DNA of 28,730 nt from Gymnopilus junonius (taxonomy: Eukaryota > Basidiomycota > Agaricomycetes > Agaricales > Galerinaceae). The number at the start of each line of letters is the position of its first letter. Positions within the stretch are counted from its first letter, which is position 1. This document shows positions 9,814-20,764 of this stretch, piece after piece. The notes under the pieces were generated by a model, which was not told the DNA's origin, did no database searches, and was given only the letters and a program-made list of their open reading frames with translations. A program made the position numbers and the translations under genes. The stretch lies in contig JADNYJ010000410.1 of NCBI GenBank assembly GCA_015501075.1, positions 1-28,730 on the forward strand, read 5' to 3'.

Positions 9814-12800
9814 GTTCGTGTGAGTCGATAGGTGGACTCCGGGACAAACTCCGTTTGTCTGAGGATCCAAAAACGTGTGTAGGCGTATGTAGACGATGTA
9901 TAATAGTATATAACTTTGGAATAGACAAGGATTCCGAAGTATAGAGTTGATGAAAGAGGTGGAGAGAGATTTCGATAAAATGAGATGTTTTGAGTGATTT
10001 CTAGTGCTCAGTTCTTTCGCTTCTATGCAGATTTGTGCGGTAAAATTCACTGGGGAACTACAGTACACAGGTCTAGTATTTATACTGTAGCAGATAAGCG
10101 AAGATTTCCAGGGAGAAGGAAAATTGAAATAAACGAAGTGAAAATTTGTCGGACCGAATAACAATGGAGAGTGCATGGAGAGATCGTATTTTAAAGGCTA
10201 AATGGAGAGGGATAAAATTTTATAAGTCATAAACGAGGGAGGAGAAAGTAATCTAGAGAAATTTTATGTTGGAGACCAATGAAGTTTGGTTGCAGAATGA
10301 TGTTTTGTGGTCGTTTCGGATCGATTTGCAGTCGGAACTCGGTCCATAAGGTCGTTTACCGTCGGATAATTGAAGTTTTACCATTTAAGGTATTGGGCCA
10401 GGAGGATGCGAGGGCCATCGGGTTGATTTCGTTGCACGGATAAGTCTTCTTTTCGGCGAGCTAAATATAGCCATTGTTGGGCGCCATTGTTATCTTATCG
10501 AAGGCGCTTCTATGCATCCGGTGCTCCGTTCCGAGTTAATAACCTTCGATACGTACCCATGCTCATGGTCTTCCTTACACTGGTACTCGTTATGTGGCAC
10601 TATTACCTCATTCACCTGCTGATCCTCTCGGTCACCTTTCCAAAACTTGAATACTGAAAACAGGACGGAACGTTAAATGACATCCCGGATGCCGTACACC
10701 CGCACCTTAATCACCACGCCTCCACCTCTTCCGATGCCGTTCCGAAGTTGTCCTCGATTACCCCATTGGACGGCTATCTATAAACATCGGAACGGTATGG
10801 TACCCGTACCTCCGTGCATCTTCGTGAAATTTCTCGATGTGTTCTGCGTTGATCTTCGACGAAGTGCGATCGTGATAGTTCTCTGGCTCGGTCTCAATCA
10901 TCGTGGAACCTCAGCGGTCGCTCTTTATACCATCTATTGACGCTCACCAAATGCCTGACTACGCTTCCTCTTTATTTTTATCGGTATGCTCAACTAAGGC
11001 CTTTAGGTGCTCTTCTCTCGGATATTTTTGAGCTCAAAGCTAGCTTTGCTTCATCTTCCAGGCTACGCGGTCCGTCATGGGATATACTCGCCGCTTACCC
11101 ACCCGTCTTTCTTTATCTTCTTGAGTCAAGCTGGTACTGGCTGGGCTTAGAACGGCTCCTACATCGTCGCTAATCATAACCAATGATAGGGAATAGCAAA
11201 ACGCATCCAAGTCGGGAAACTTCCATTCTTCCTCCCTCTCGAAGTACCATTGGTTATTTATTCGTCCTTAATCTCTTCGGGTTTGTCACCAAACTCCGCC
11301 GTGTCTTTTGTCTACTTGCTTTGTTCTTTTTCTAGGTACATTCGTCCTTGACTGGGGTACCCAGGTTTTTACTTCTTGATCGTGATCTCCGATTCACTTG
11401 GCTCGACGACTGTTACTTAATTAATATTCCAGTGCCTATGCAAAGCAAAGTTCATGAAGCCTTGCTATGTATGAACTTCAAGACGTGAACAGCATCGTGG
11501 GCTGTGCGATCATTCACATTGGACTTGGGCTTGGTCTTGTGTGCGCATGTACGCGGGCACGTATTCATCCCTGGAGTTAATCTCGCTTTAACTGGCATTT
11601 GGTGTTTTTCGCAGATGTGGGATTCGATCCTTGACCTTGAGAGTTTCCCATCTATTCACGTGGTTATTTCTGGTCTGATTGGCATCGACATCGACACATC
11701 TGGCGCATACACTTTCCTCTTCTTTGTACGCTATCAATATTAATCAAGCATCAAGAACAGAGAAAAGACAACGCCTACGGCGCAGAGATACTCCTGACAT
11801 ACGCGTATGCATGGTTGCGTATGCCTATGTCATAATGCGTTTGGGCTGTGTCATTACCACTGATCAGCGCCCAATATGTCTTATTCTGTCTTTCTTGGGA
11901 TTGGTCTTAGAAATTGAAGTGGCTGTGAGCATGGCTCTCCTCTATACTCCCCTGATCGATCTATGGCGCCTCCGGATGTACTTCCTGGCGTGCTGCGCAC
12001 AGCATTGATAAGAGGTAGACGTTAAGCGCCTAGCGCTGGTCGTTCGCACATACGACACAGTCTCCCAGGCTGAAGGCTTTTTCCCGACAATGGAGGAACA
12101 AAAGAAGAAGAAGGACCATTTTTCGAAGCACGATTATCCAAGGACCGGGGCCCGGGATGTTCTTTTGACGCCGGCTAAGGTATGGACAATGGAAAGTATG
12201 CTTATTGCTCACGCATTCAATTTCCAGTTCGTTACTTCCCCAGAGGGTTATTTTCTGTTGCACAGTTGTTCAGGTGGAGTAACACCATGAGCGGCCGCAT
12301 GTATGAGCCCCAAAATTGGTTATTGGAAGCGATCAGAATGATTTGAGCAAGATAAGTGTACGTACGTGTACAGGTGCTGCAGTCGCTGCGTGCGTGCGTG
12401 TTTGTTGCGCAGTTGGACGTAAAGGAACGAACATTCGATTTGGGAAGGATGATATATATGATGTGATCCTGGGGTGTGGTCGGTTTTTCTTATCTCAGAT
12501 TTTATTGACGGTTCTACTTCTGGAGGTCTGGACTTGTCAAGCCCTGAGAATCGAGAATCACGGATGGATCAAGCAACAAGGCAAGAATCAAGACGTCATA
12601 TCCAAGCAAGAAGCAAGCAAGCACTCTTTGAAATCGTCGCCCATTGTTCTATGTGGACACATAAGTTACCCAAAGATTGGAAGCCAAACGCTCGGATTTA
12701 CGAATGATAAATCAAAGATCGATCAGCATATGATTCAGCCAAGCAGTGCACCGGTAAAGTAGGAACACCAAAATTACCCGCCCCTTTCTTTCCAAGTAAG

Positions 12801-13046
12801 CTTAGCTTCAGTAAGCCCTGACAAGAGACTGACCAATACCAGACAAGCTTAGCATATTTGCACGGAAATAGCGGTAAAACGGTCATCGAGCTCCGTTACG
12901 CGGGATATAGTCGGGGTGAGGGGTATGCAATCTTCCCCTATACCCAGATAAGAACAAAGAGGACGAGTAATACGATGCCACGCCGGTGTCGGAATGGAAC
13001 AAAGGCGGGAGAGCGAAGGAAGGAGGCGGCGTGGCAGACGACGTGC
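9814..13046. other. Long stretch without a recognisable gene; pyrimidine-rich plus strand in the middle
   Basis: Between about 10480 and 11980 the plus strand is rich in C+T (many CTTC and TCTT words), as in fungal leaders and untranslated regions. The only open frames (10677-10940, 10937-11173, 11504-11743, 12090-12290, 12316-12762) have odd composition, lack good starts or recognised domains, and do not join into a splice model I trust. A short alternating purine/pyrimidine tract with TGCG repeats lies at about 12357-12402. The region may carry a non-coding transcript or a very decayed element; I cannot decide. Confidence 0.4.
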
Positions 13047-13157
13047 ACAGGTGTCTGAGAAGGGTCATGGGAGCATCTCACGATGCCAAAGGGCAGTGCT
13101 GCGCCCTGCGGCGGGGCGCGACATATCCAATATTGGCAGGCGTCGGTGATGTCTATC
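13047..13157 (+). repeat. 111-bp inverted repeat, copy A
   Basis: This matches the reverse complement of 22269-22379 over 111 bp without a gap. I count eight differences, all transitions. Copy A keeps CG at four positions where copy B has TG or CA. The segment lies upstream of the bZIP promoter and contains a GC-rich core able to fold (around GGGCAGTGCTGCGCCC). It matches no tRNA, snRNA or rRNA that I recognise. It may be a small dispersed repeat, a structured RNA or a duplicated regulatory segment. Confidence 0.8.
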
Positions 13158-13510
13158 AGAGCGCCCATGTGAACAGTCCGCGGGAGGCGGGAGAATGTGT
13201 CATCGGCACAGCGTGGTTGACAGGAACCGTAGACTCGATATGACTCGGTCTGAGAATTCCGAGCACATGTTTCGATGTGGAACCTAGAGGAAAGGAGGAT
13301 TTCAGAGAGATTTCGAGGGCTTTCAAGCATACTTTTGGGCGTTCTGGAGATGAATCTGGAGCGAGCAAGGGTCGGAATGCAAGTAAAGGTAGAATGAATA
13401 GCCAAGGCAGTGTATTTGGCCGAAGGGACGCCGTTCGGCGGCATGATTAGTCATGGGCGCGGAACCGCCGCTGCTGAGGTTGAAAAAAAAAGAAGGCTGT
13501 GCAATGGGAG

Positions 13511-13518
13511 TATATAAA
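13511..13518 (+). promoter_or_regulatory. TATA box of the bZIP gene
   Basis: TATATAAA, 231 bp upstream of the ATG at 13749. The leader that follows is C/T-rich (TTTCTTTCTTACCCCC). I see no ATG between this box and 13749, so there are no upstream ATG reading frames unless transcription begins earlier. Confidence 0.65.
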
Positions 13519-13631
13519 GGGGAATCGAGTCAGGCCGGCTAAATTACCGTTTCTTTCTTACCCCCACCACAACCGCCGTCGGACAGACTTCGTTAAGAGT
13601 CAGTTCAAGCCGCAGCTCGCAGAGGCATCCG

Positions 13632-13638
13632 TGAGTCA
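13632..13638 (+). promoter_or_regulatory. GCN4-type site (TGAGTCA) in the bZIP leader, or intron donor
   Basis: TGAGTCA lies within GTGAGTCAC, 111 bp before the start codon. It could allow autoregulation by the encoded bZIP. Equally, it could be the donor of a leader intron ending at the CCACAG near 13690. The sequence alone does not choose. Confidence 0.35.
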
Positions 13639-13748
13639 CAAGTTTTCCTCTCTTATCCACCTCTTTGGCCTATACGGCTTGTGCCACAGCGAGAATCTCG
13701 CTTTTTATCAAATTTCAATACCAAATTTTGTGTATTATCTGTCGTGTA

Positions 13749-15479
13749 ATGGCAAGCACACTATTGTTCTCGACTTCCGGTAGCGACGCTCCGGCGGTGA
13801 TTCCTCACCAGATGATGGAGGTGGACTCTTCCCGCGTATTACTATCCCCCAAGCGGGAGGAGGAGGCTCAACTTGTCTCAGCGTCCGATTCAAGCGCACA
13901 AGCTTCTTCTGCGCCGGCCGTGGCCAACGTTACCGTTGATTTTGTGGACAAGGAACTGATCCCACCCACCTCTAGACTCTCAAGGCTACCGCTCACCTCC
14001 AAGGTGCCTTCGTCGCCCCTGTTCCCGAGTAACACCACTCCCGTCGCAATTTCCGTCTCACATCAGTCCAACACCAATAACTACTCAGGTCAAGATGTTC
14101 ACTCAATTGTGAATAACGTGACTTCTTCCTCCTCGTCTTCGGCAACCCGCACATTCGGTCAACCGTCGTCCCAACTTGAAACTTCTGTTTCGAGTTTTTC
14201 TCAGCCTCTTAATCAGCATGGCTTAACTCACCACCCTATTCGTCGTCCTCGGACGTCCCACGAGTCTTTCAATCCTCTACGGATTTAGCTGCACACTATG
14301 GAATTCCCCAAGTCTTGCCACCTGCACCTCGGACCACATCATCCCGTTATCTATCAGCACCAGCACCACCAAAACAACAGTCGTCCCATAGCCGACTTCC
14401 AGACGCTCAGTCAGAACTATCTAAATATGTTATCTTCCAAACCGACCGACACCACCACCGCCACCACCAGCGCACCACAGATGTCGACAGCGGCGGAGCT
14501 AGATGCTCCGGTCATACCCACGGGTGACCTCACTCAGTCGCAACTCCAGGACATCGCGGACGTCCTTGGTAAGCCCCGCTCCGCTCCTCCTCAGATGATA
14601 GTGTGACTCATCATCTTCGCGGCACCGCCCTTTCTTATCCTTTCCTTTACATTGCAGCAGCCTCGCCCGAATTCCGCGACCTTGATTCCTTCATGACTTC
14701 TCCCTTGATGCCGGGGTTGGAGAATGACTACGACATGTCGCCTATGGAGACTCCGTACTCGGACTTCCTCACTACCCCTCTTCTCGACGATATGCTCACC
14801 AGCCTTCGCTGGACATGTGGGATGACACACCACTCTTCCTCCATTCGTCGACGAGTACTCCAAGCCTGAGGAACCCAGGCAGGCGCAGTCTACTAATGTC
14901 TTGGACACCAACGAGCTCTACACTATCTCACCCGGCACTCCTGCTCTTGAGACTTTCGACCCGTCTGCGTTCTCGCGCAGTCTCAACAACACCTCCGTCG
15001 CTCCCCAGCCCTCCACCACCGTCCCGCCTCCCACCACTCGTCGCACCAGGGCGACTGGCATTCGCAAGGGCGTCACTCCCGACACCCTCCTCGACGAAGA
15101 TGCGCCCACCCAGCCTCGCAAGTACACTACTCCCTCCGCCACCTCTCGCAAAGAGCTCCCCGCCGTCTTCGCGCGCAAGCGCTCTCGCTCTGCCGCATTC
15201 GGCGCTGACGAGGAAGACCAGCTCGGCGATGACCTTCCTCCCAACCCCACGGAGAAGGATCTCATAGAGGCCAAGCGTCGTCAAAACACCGTGGCGGCGC
15301 GTCGGAGCAGGAGGAGGAAGCTGGAGCAGTTCCAGAGGATGGAGGCGAGTCGGAATGAGGAGAGACAGCTGAAGGAGCAGTGGCAGGAACGCGCGAATGT
15401 GCTGCTCAAGTTGGTCAGAACGATGGGAGTGAATTATCCGGATTTCCCGCCTGATCAGCTGCAGTATGCTGATGCATGA
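13749..15479 (+). CDS. GCN4/CPC1-type bZIP transcription factor
   Basis: The C-terminus (stop 15477-15479) carries a GCN4-class basic region: AKRRQNTVAARRSRRRKL, with the N-x7-R signature (N..AARRSR) almost matching yeast Gcn4, followed by a short leucine-zipper-like helix (about 15330-15420). Upstream lie Ser/Thr/Pro-rich stretches and an acidic, aromatic segment (PEFRDLDSFMTSPL, DYDMSPMETPYSDF) typical of activation domains. Such factors bind TGAGTCA and control amino-acid starvation responses. The start MASTLLFSTSG at 13749 is the first ATG after the TATA box. One clear intron is 14569-14657 (donor GGTAAGC, acceptor TTGCAG, phase 1). The frame must also change near 14217, between 14350 and 14390, near 14803 and near 14838. 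The last two each look like one C lost from a short C run. The 14350-14390 change could be a 45-nt intron with a weak GTTATC donor. Probably a working gene with sequence errors or unresolved introns. Confidence 0.85.
14569..14657 (+). other. Intron of the bZIP gene
   Basis: Donor GTAAGC, pyrimidine-rich end and TTGCAG acceptor, 89 nt, phase 1. It joins the QDIADVL exon to the ASPEFRDLDSF exon. An alternative acceptor three bases later (ending at 14660) would remove one alanine. Confidence 0.75.
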
Positions 15480-15731
15480 GGAGGTTGTCGTTGTTGTTAA
15501 TATTTCTGTTTTTTTTTTCTTTGCCTATGATTTCGTTTTTTGATCTCTCTTCGTTCTTAGTTATCTTGTCCCCATTATTCCTCATCCACTTTCCATTTCC
15601 GAGCTGGGCGCTCGGCTCTCATCTGTTAAAATCGTCCATTGTTAGTTAGTTACCTTACATCTACTCGGACATGAAAGAACTGCGACGACGTCTTATCTTT
15701 TTCACAAGTCGTCCTTTTCTATTCAAATAAA
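15480..15731 (+). terminator. 3' untranslated region and polyadenylation signal of the bZIP gene
   Basis: A T/C-rich tract follows the stop codon, including a run of nine or more T near 15510. AATAAA is at 15726-15731, about 250 bp after the stop. Cleavage is expected shortly after it. Confidence 0.45.
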
Positions 15732-15739
15732 TAGTATTA

Positions 15740-16972
15740 TCCTCTCCACCATTCCATCCCTTCCCGTCATTGTCACTGTTGATCTCAGTCCCCGTCCCAT
15801 CTCAAATTATGTATCTCTTCCATCTGATTATTGCCATTCATCGCTATTGCTCATGAATCCCCCGCATTCCATTATACGTAGTACGGTATCGTACAATTAT
15901 CGAGTCCCCTATGTGTTTTCAAACCCTCCCCCCAAGTTCCCCAGTTTGATCGATTGATTGTATTGCATTGAAGTCGTTGTAGAAATATTTTGTGTGTTGT
16001 TCAAGTTGAATATACAGTATATTGTGGATGAATGTCTGGTAGCGATTGAGTGCTTCAGCTCTCAGAATTGAAGCTTGAAATTTGAGACTTGAGCGGAGGG
16101 TGATGACGGCGACAACGCCCGACTCCGAACCCCAGTCTCCCCGACACCCGCCACATCCCGATTGAGACGCTGAAGACGCGTATGTAAGCTGTAAAATTGG
16201 TCACGTTTTTGCGAGAAGGTTCGAGTTCCGACTTGAAGATGGGAGTCTCACAGCAATCCAAATCCAACGCTACCAAGTCTACTCGATGATTCTAGTTCTT
16301 TTCTGAACGTTTGAAGGTTGGCTTCTAGATTGTGCCATGCCTCTGCCGCTCTGGCACACTATCTGAACTTCCGGACTTTGCGGCTGGCCAACGATTGCAC
16401 AACACTTGTGACTACTATATCTGCTGGCTTCGTGGTTGTAATTGGCTACCACGTCGCTGACCTTTTGAAATGGAGCATTTTCTGAGAATCATTGACACTT
16501 GCATTCCGTCCGGAATTACCATGATCTTCCTTTTTCCAAACCCAGTAATATGAGTACGCGACTTACTTGGACAACTCTTCGTCAAATGTCGTCAATCTGG
16601 CTAATGCATATAATGCTGAGGTAAAATTTCTTTCCATTTCTCACCGTTCCCGCCTTCGCCGTCCATACTCACCATTCTTATCTCATAGTACATACCGTGT
16701 GATATCAGTCCATCCACTTTTTCCTTCCGTTGCAATTTGAAATTAAGTCTTCTTCTCTTTTTTACATGACTCGATGACTGATGAGGCTCACGTATGAGTT
16801 GTAGGCATGGAAAATGGAAGGGCAACAGCGCTAATAGTAACAAGACGATCAGCATAATGCTATTGCCGACGACAACGTGTTTGACTTCGGACTTCGGGTT
16901 TTGAAGTCAGATAAGAACCGACAGTTTATCCTGGTTTATCACTGTCCACTCGTATAAGTACGCGATCTGTTC
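15740..16972. other. Intergenic stretch without a recognisable gene
   Basis: Short open frames on the minus strand at 16055-16276 and 16601-16855 show no domain and no splice pattern. GGTTCGAGTTCC near 16215 resembles a tRNA B box but no cloverleaf can be drawn around it. Confidence 0.5.
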
Positions 16973-16980
16973 TATATAAA
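16973..16980 (+). promoter_or_regulatory. TATA box upstream of F-box-like member 5
   Basis: TATATAAA, 157 bp upstream of the ATG at 17137, followed by a C/T-rich leader. Its survival suggests the gene decayed recently or is still transcribed. Confidence 0.5.
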
Positions 16981-17136
16981 GAAAAACTTATCACTCCCAG
17001 ACAGTCACCTATAGGGCCTCTTTCATATCTGCTCCTTATTGAGCGCAAGATACGCACTTGCTACCCAGATTCTCTAGCCATTCCTGGTACCAAGTGCTGG
17101 ACAACTTTCTCATACCTTCGACCCAAAGGAACGTAG

Positions 17137-18539
17137 ATGGACCCTCCCCCCACTCTCCCCTCTGAAGTACTCTATCGTATCACGAACGCCATCGATGGTA
17201 CTTGTCCAGAAGGTCGACAATCACTACTCGCCTTTCATGTGCAAATCGCGCACTCGGTACTATATGCCAAGAAAGATCTTCCCGACGTCGAAATTTCTTA
17301 CACAGCACGGTCATCTGAAGATGCTGGCATAATCCTCCTAGATGACGAAGCGACTACTGGCCACAAATTTCTTGACCTTCTACCAGCTCGCCGCATATTT
17401 GTCCGTATGTTCGAACTCTGGCGATAAACAAGTTGTTGAATTATGGACGACCTGAGTCGATGTCAGATGTGTCTATCAAGTATGCGCAAGAAGGATCAAC
17501 ACAGAGTCCTTTTCTTTTTACTCTATCGTTCCCCAGCTGCCAAACCTTGAGGGATTGACGACGGTTCATACAAACCTTCCAATCGTGGGCTCACTTGGAA
17601 GGATTAACTCGCTTTTATTTCACAAATATAGTCCATTCCTCACAAACTCGACCTTCATGTCTTTCCCGACCTGCCTTTTTCCATGTTTCGTGGGTGTGAC
17701 AATTTGCAGGAACTCCACGTCTCCTCCACTAGATACGGATATGACAGAAAAGTCTCAGTCCGAACGGGAAAAGTCAAATTACGCGTTCTTGAGGTCGGTT
17801 TCCTGGTCTTGCTATAGGCAAGATTCCCATACATTCATGGTTCAACGCGTCCACTTCGCCGTTTGATCTGTCCCGACTTCAAAGCTTGACGCTGTCGGAT
17901 CTATTCACCCCGATATCTGAAATCAGCGACATGCTGGCGCTTTTGCGCCCATACACTTGAAGACCTCGATTTCCATCTGGAGCTTAATCTTTTCGGTGCG
18001 TCTTACGAAGTTGCTGTATCATGCGTTGTGGAATTGTATTGAAATTTATTTCATAGGTGTCAGTGACAGATTTCAGCCCCCTTTATAGGACAAACCCAAA
18101 TCTAGGATTGCTTCGCAATCTACGCCACTTGACTATTCGTACTCGCATGTGGGGAAAAGAGCAGTCCAATCAAGAGTCCAATTACGACCTTTTATACATC
18201 GCCAGTGCATTGAAACCCTGCCGTTCACGTGTTTCGGTGCGAGGCAACTCCACTTTAAATTGGAGATGAAGGTGCACTGGTTTACAGATTCAAAGCAGCC
18301 TTGGGTTGCTTCCTTGGATAGATTTAATCACAGTGTTGGAGGACGATCAAGTAGCGCCTTGCATTGCCGGCGTGAAACTGAAGTTCCAGCTGCATGGCCA
18401 TAATGACGCTGGAGAACTTGTACAAATAGATGTCCCATTTTCCTCTTTGAAGGATATATTGGATAAGAACATGGGGTTTGAAGGAACTAAGGGAGAAAGG
18501 GATACTTTCATATGGCTGCTTTTCAACTATAATTCCTAG
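17137..18539 (+). pseudogene. F-box-like family member 5, multiple frameshifts
   Basis: The ATG at 17137 opens MDPPPTLPSEVLYRITNAID, the family F-box start, followed by GRQSLLAF, DLPDVEISY and TTGHKFLDLL. The frame then ends at 17427. Family blocks continue downstream: FSFYSIVPQLPNLEGLTT near 17510-17560, LSRLQSLTLSDLF near 17875-17910, and a DLDFHLELN-like block near 17965-17990 after an extra T in a T run (17940). A plausible intron follows (about 17998-18058, donor GTGCGT, acceptor TTCATAG). Exon 2 reads NPNLGLLRNLRHLTIR and YDLLYIASALK, shifts near 18212, reads ARQLHFKLEMKVHW, and shifts again near 18310 (LPWIDLITVLEDD, AGVKLKFQL, DILDKNMGF). A last shift lies near 18483. At least five frame changes make this a pseudogene. 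Confidence 0.78.
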
Positions 18540-18938
18540 CTAATGCATTGACACTACATACCGAATTTACTACTAATAATCATGATGCGTATTAAATGTC
18601 CGCATTTCTAGTCTAGACTTTATTTGCTTATTTAAGAATCTGATGGGAAACGGAACAATGGGCTGTTCACGACTCTCCTTCCTGCGCTCATCTGCTCCTT
18701 CCTGACTGTTGAATATTTCTGGCGTATCAGGACTCGTACGTTCACTCGCGCTCTTGCGTCTTCTTGGATTTACAAGTTTTCATGCATCTCAATCTTTCAA
18801 AGCATCTCCAGTCGTTCCCTATTAGGTGCACTTTGCGTTTGTACGTAGGTGTTTTGAATCCTTTGACTATTCCAAAAGCAATAACATACATAATTTCAGA
18901 TATCGTAATTTTAGAGTATTGGAAAAGGCCTCTCGAAA
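18540..18938. other. Spacer between F-box-like members 5 and 6
   Basis: No gene or repeat is recognised. It presumably contains the 3' flank of member 5 and the promoter of member 6, without a clear TATA box. Confidence 0.4.
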
Positions 18939-20165
18939 ATGGGCTCTCCTCCTGTGGTCCCTCTTTAAATGTTGTACTACTCGGATCATCACCGCCATCG
19001 ATAAGGCTTCTCTGGAAGGTCGAAAATCGCTCCTGGCCTGCTGCTAAGCAAATCGCACTCTCGGTGTTATGTGTCAAGAAGAACTCGTCCGGGATGTGGA
19101 AGTTTCTTACGTAACTTGGTCGTCTTATGATTTAACCTGGCCATCTGAGGACCCAGGTATAATTCTTCTGGACGATGAGGGAACCACTGGCCATAGGTTT
19201 CTCAACTTTTTGACTAGCTCATCGCATATTGCTTCATATGTCGAGACTCACTGTAAAAACATTAGAGTCTTTCCAACTACCAAAGTCAGCCGCATATGCA
19301 AAGTGCACAGAGAATGGGATCAAACACAGAATTCTTCTCTTTTTATGCCATTGTTCCTTGTCTAAAAACTGAAGAGTCTATTCGCGGTCCATCCCAGATA
19401 CTTCACAGAGTGTCTCGAGTTGAAGGCGCGATGCCAAGCTACGATCCCTTGAAGTCAGCATCAATCTGTTCAGACCACGGAGTAATGCTTTGTGGTTTAA
19501 GTAACCTATTTCGTCCATCCATTGATCCTTCCCAACTCCGAAGGCTGAAACTATCAGACCAACAGTCTACTTTGATTGATGACTTTAACCCTCTGCTCAC
19601 GCTCGAAGAACTCAATTTTTGGGTGGATCAATATAGTAAGTCTTCTCCGCTTGGCCCCAATTTATGCTCTGAGTGACATCCAGTCATAGGCACCCACCAG
19701 CCCTCATACCCAAAGCAACCTCTTGATTTAGGTTCATTCAACAAACTGCAATATTTGACCATATGTTCTTACATCCACCCTTACATCCAACCATCCAGGG
19801 ACCAGGACAATGACATATCTTACATCGCAGTGACTTTGAGAAGTCTGCCGTTTCCCTTGCTTCATCATGAGCAGGTATAGCTCGATGTTGTGGTATACAT
19901 CGACTGCCTTCCAAATTTTGACACGGAAGTCGCTTCACTTCCATGGTCCGATTTTGTCGATCTCCTTGATGACGACAGTATCTCACGTTACTTTGCGTAT
20001 GCCAAACTCTCTATTATGAAGGCACTCCAAAGCACTTCACCTGCTATATCAACTGACTCGAACTTGGAAGTCCTGACTGATATGCTGGACAAGAACAAGG
20101 GGTTGAGGAAATTAAGGAAGAAAGGTGTTTTGACGTATGGCATCTTGGAGTATTTCCTTCCTTAA
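18939..20165 (+). pseudogene. F-box-like family member 6, inverted near-copy of member 4
   Basis: The ATG at 18939 begins MGSPPVVPL and is followed at once by an in-frame TAA. After a frame change the family F-box segment reads IITAIDKASLEGRKSLLACC, then a stop, then CQEELVRDVEVSY and TTGHRFLNFL. The middle is shortened: from FFSFYAIVPCLK it jumps to a stretch that matches member 4 read in another frame (PLKSASICSDHGVMLCGL), then LRRLKLSD and LEELNFWVDQ. The intron (donor GTAAGT near 19635, acceptor GTCATAG near 19688) aligns with that of member 4. Exon 2 is nearly the same as in member 4 (PKQPLDLGSFNKLQYLTI, LPNFDTEVASLPWSDFVDLL, DMLDKNKGLRKLRKKG, EYFLP) but has a TAG after LLHHEQV near 19877. 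A recent duplicate in opposite orientation, now dead. Confidence 0.82.
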
Positions 20166-20764
20166 CGGCTTCCCTTCCTTCCTTGCGACTGTGTAAATGC
20201 ACTTTTTGTTGACAATACCCACCTTCGGAATCTGACGCCACTTCGAGCTGGTGGATTTCATGAAACATTTTGCATTCCACCTGGTCCTGTATAATCATTA
20301 TATCCCTCGACAACCAATTCGCACGAATGTCAACATATCGGACACGACAAATAGTCACTAAAATTGGGGGGAACCTTTTTCTGCACTGCAACTTTGTTTT
20401 TCATCATGTTGCTTATTTCAATTAAATGACTACTACCAATGGAAAACCGGGTCGGTAGGTAGACGGTACTACTTTTCGCAGGCTTTGATCACGATGTCCA
20501 CGCCCACCATCTATCCAGGTCACCACCGATGCAACGTCAATCAGAGCCATCTGGCACCTGTGTGATGAAATTTACTTGACAGTGGGAGCAGTGGGAGCAG
20601 ATTTAAAGACTTGAGTTGCCCAACGTTGGATGTACAGTACCCAAGTTTTACCGCCTTCATCCATCCTCCATTCCTTCAATATAGCGCTGTACAGATAGGT
20701 CGCCTTCACCTGCTGCTCTCTAGTCACTGTAACGCTGACAATAGTCCCTTTCAGAAGCAGACAG
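20166..20764. other. Spacer between F-box-like members 6 and 7
   Basis: No gene is recognised. A C/T-rich stretch from about 20690 to the ATG at 20765 is the likely promoter and leader of member 7. Confidence 0.4.

Noticed and set aside
12316..12762. A 148-codon open frame with a Cys-rich start
   Set aside because: It opens with TTG rather than ATG, has no recognisable domain, and includes a microsatellite-like TGCG tract.
12938..13444. A 168-codon minus-strand frame whose end is shared with a plus-strand frame at 22270
   Set aside because: The shared part is the 111-bp repeat. The differences change amino acids freely (Ala/Thr, Phe/Leu, Asp/Asn) and the flanking residues are unrelated, so protein-level conservation is not supported.
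14090..14216. A 127-nt intron with donor GTCAAG in the bZIP gene
   Set aside because: It would restore the frame in phase 1, but the donor is poor and the stretch is open and Ser-rich like the rest of the protein. A one-base loss near 14217 explains it equally well, so it is not annotated.
16213..16226. tRNA B-box-like GGTTCGAGTTCC
   Set aside because: No matching T stem, anticodon arm or A box can be placed around it.
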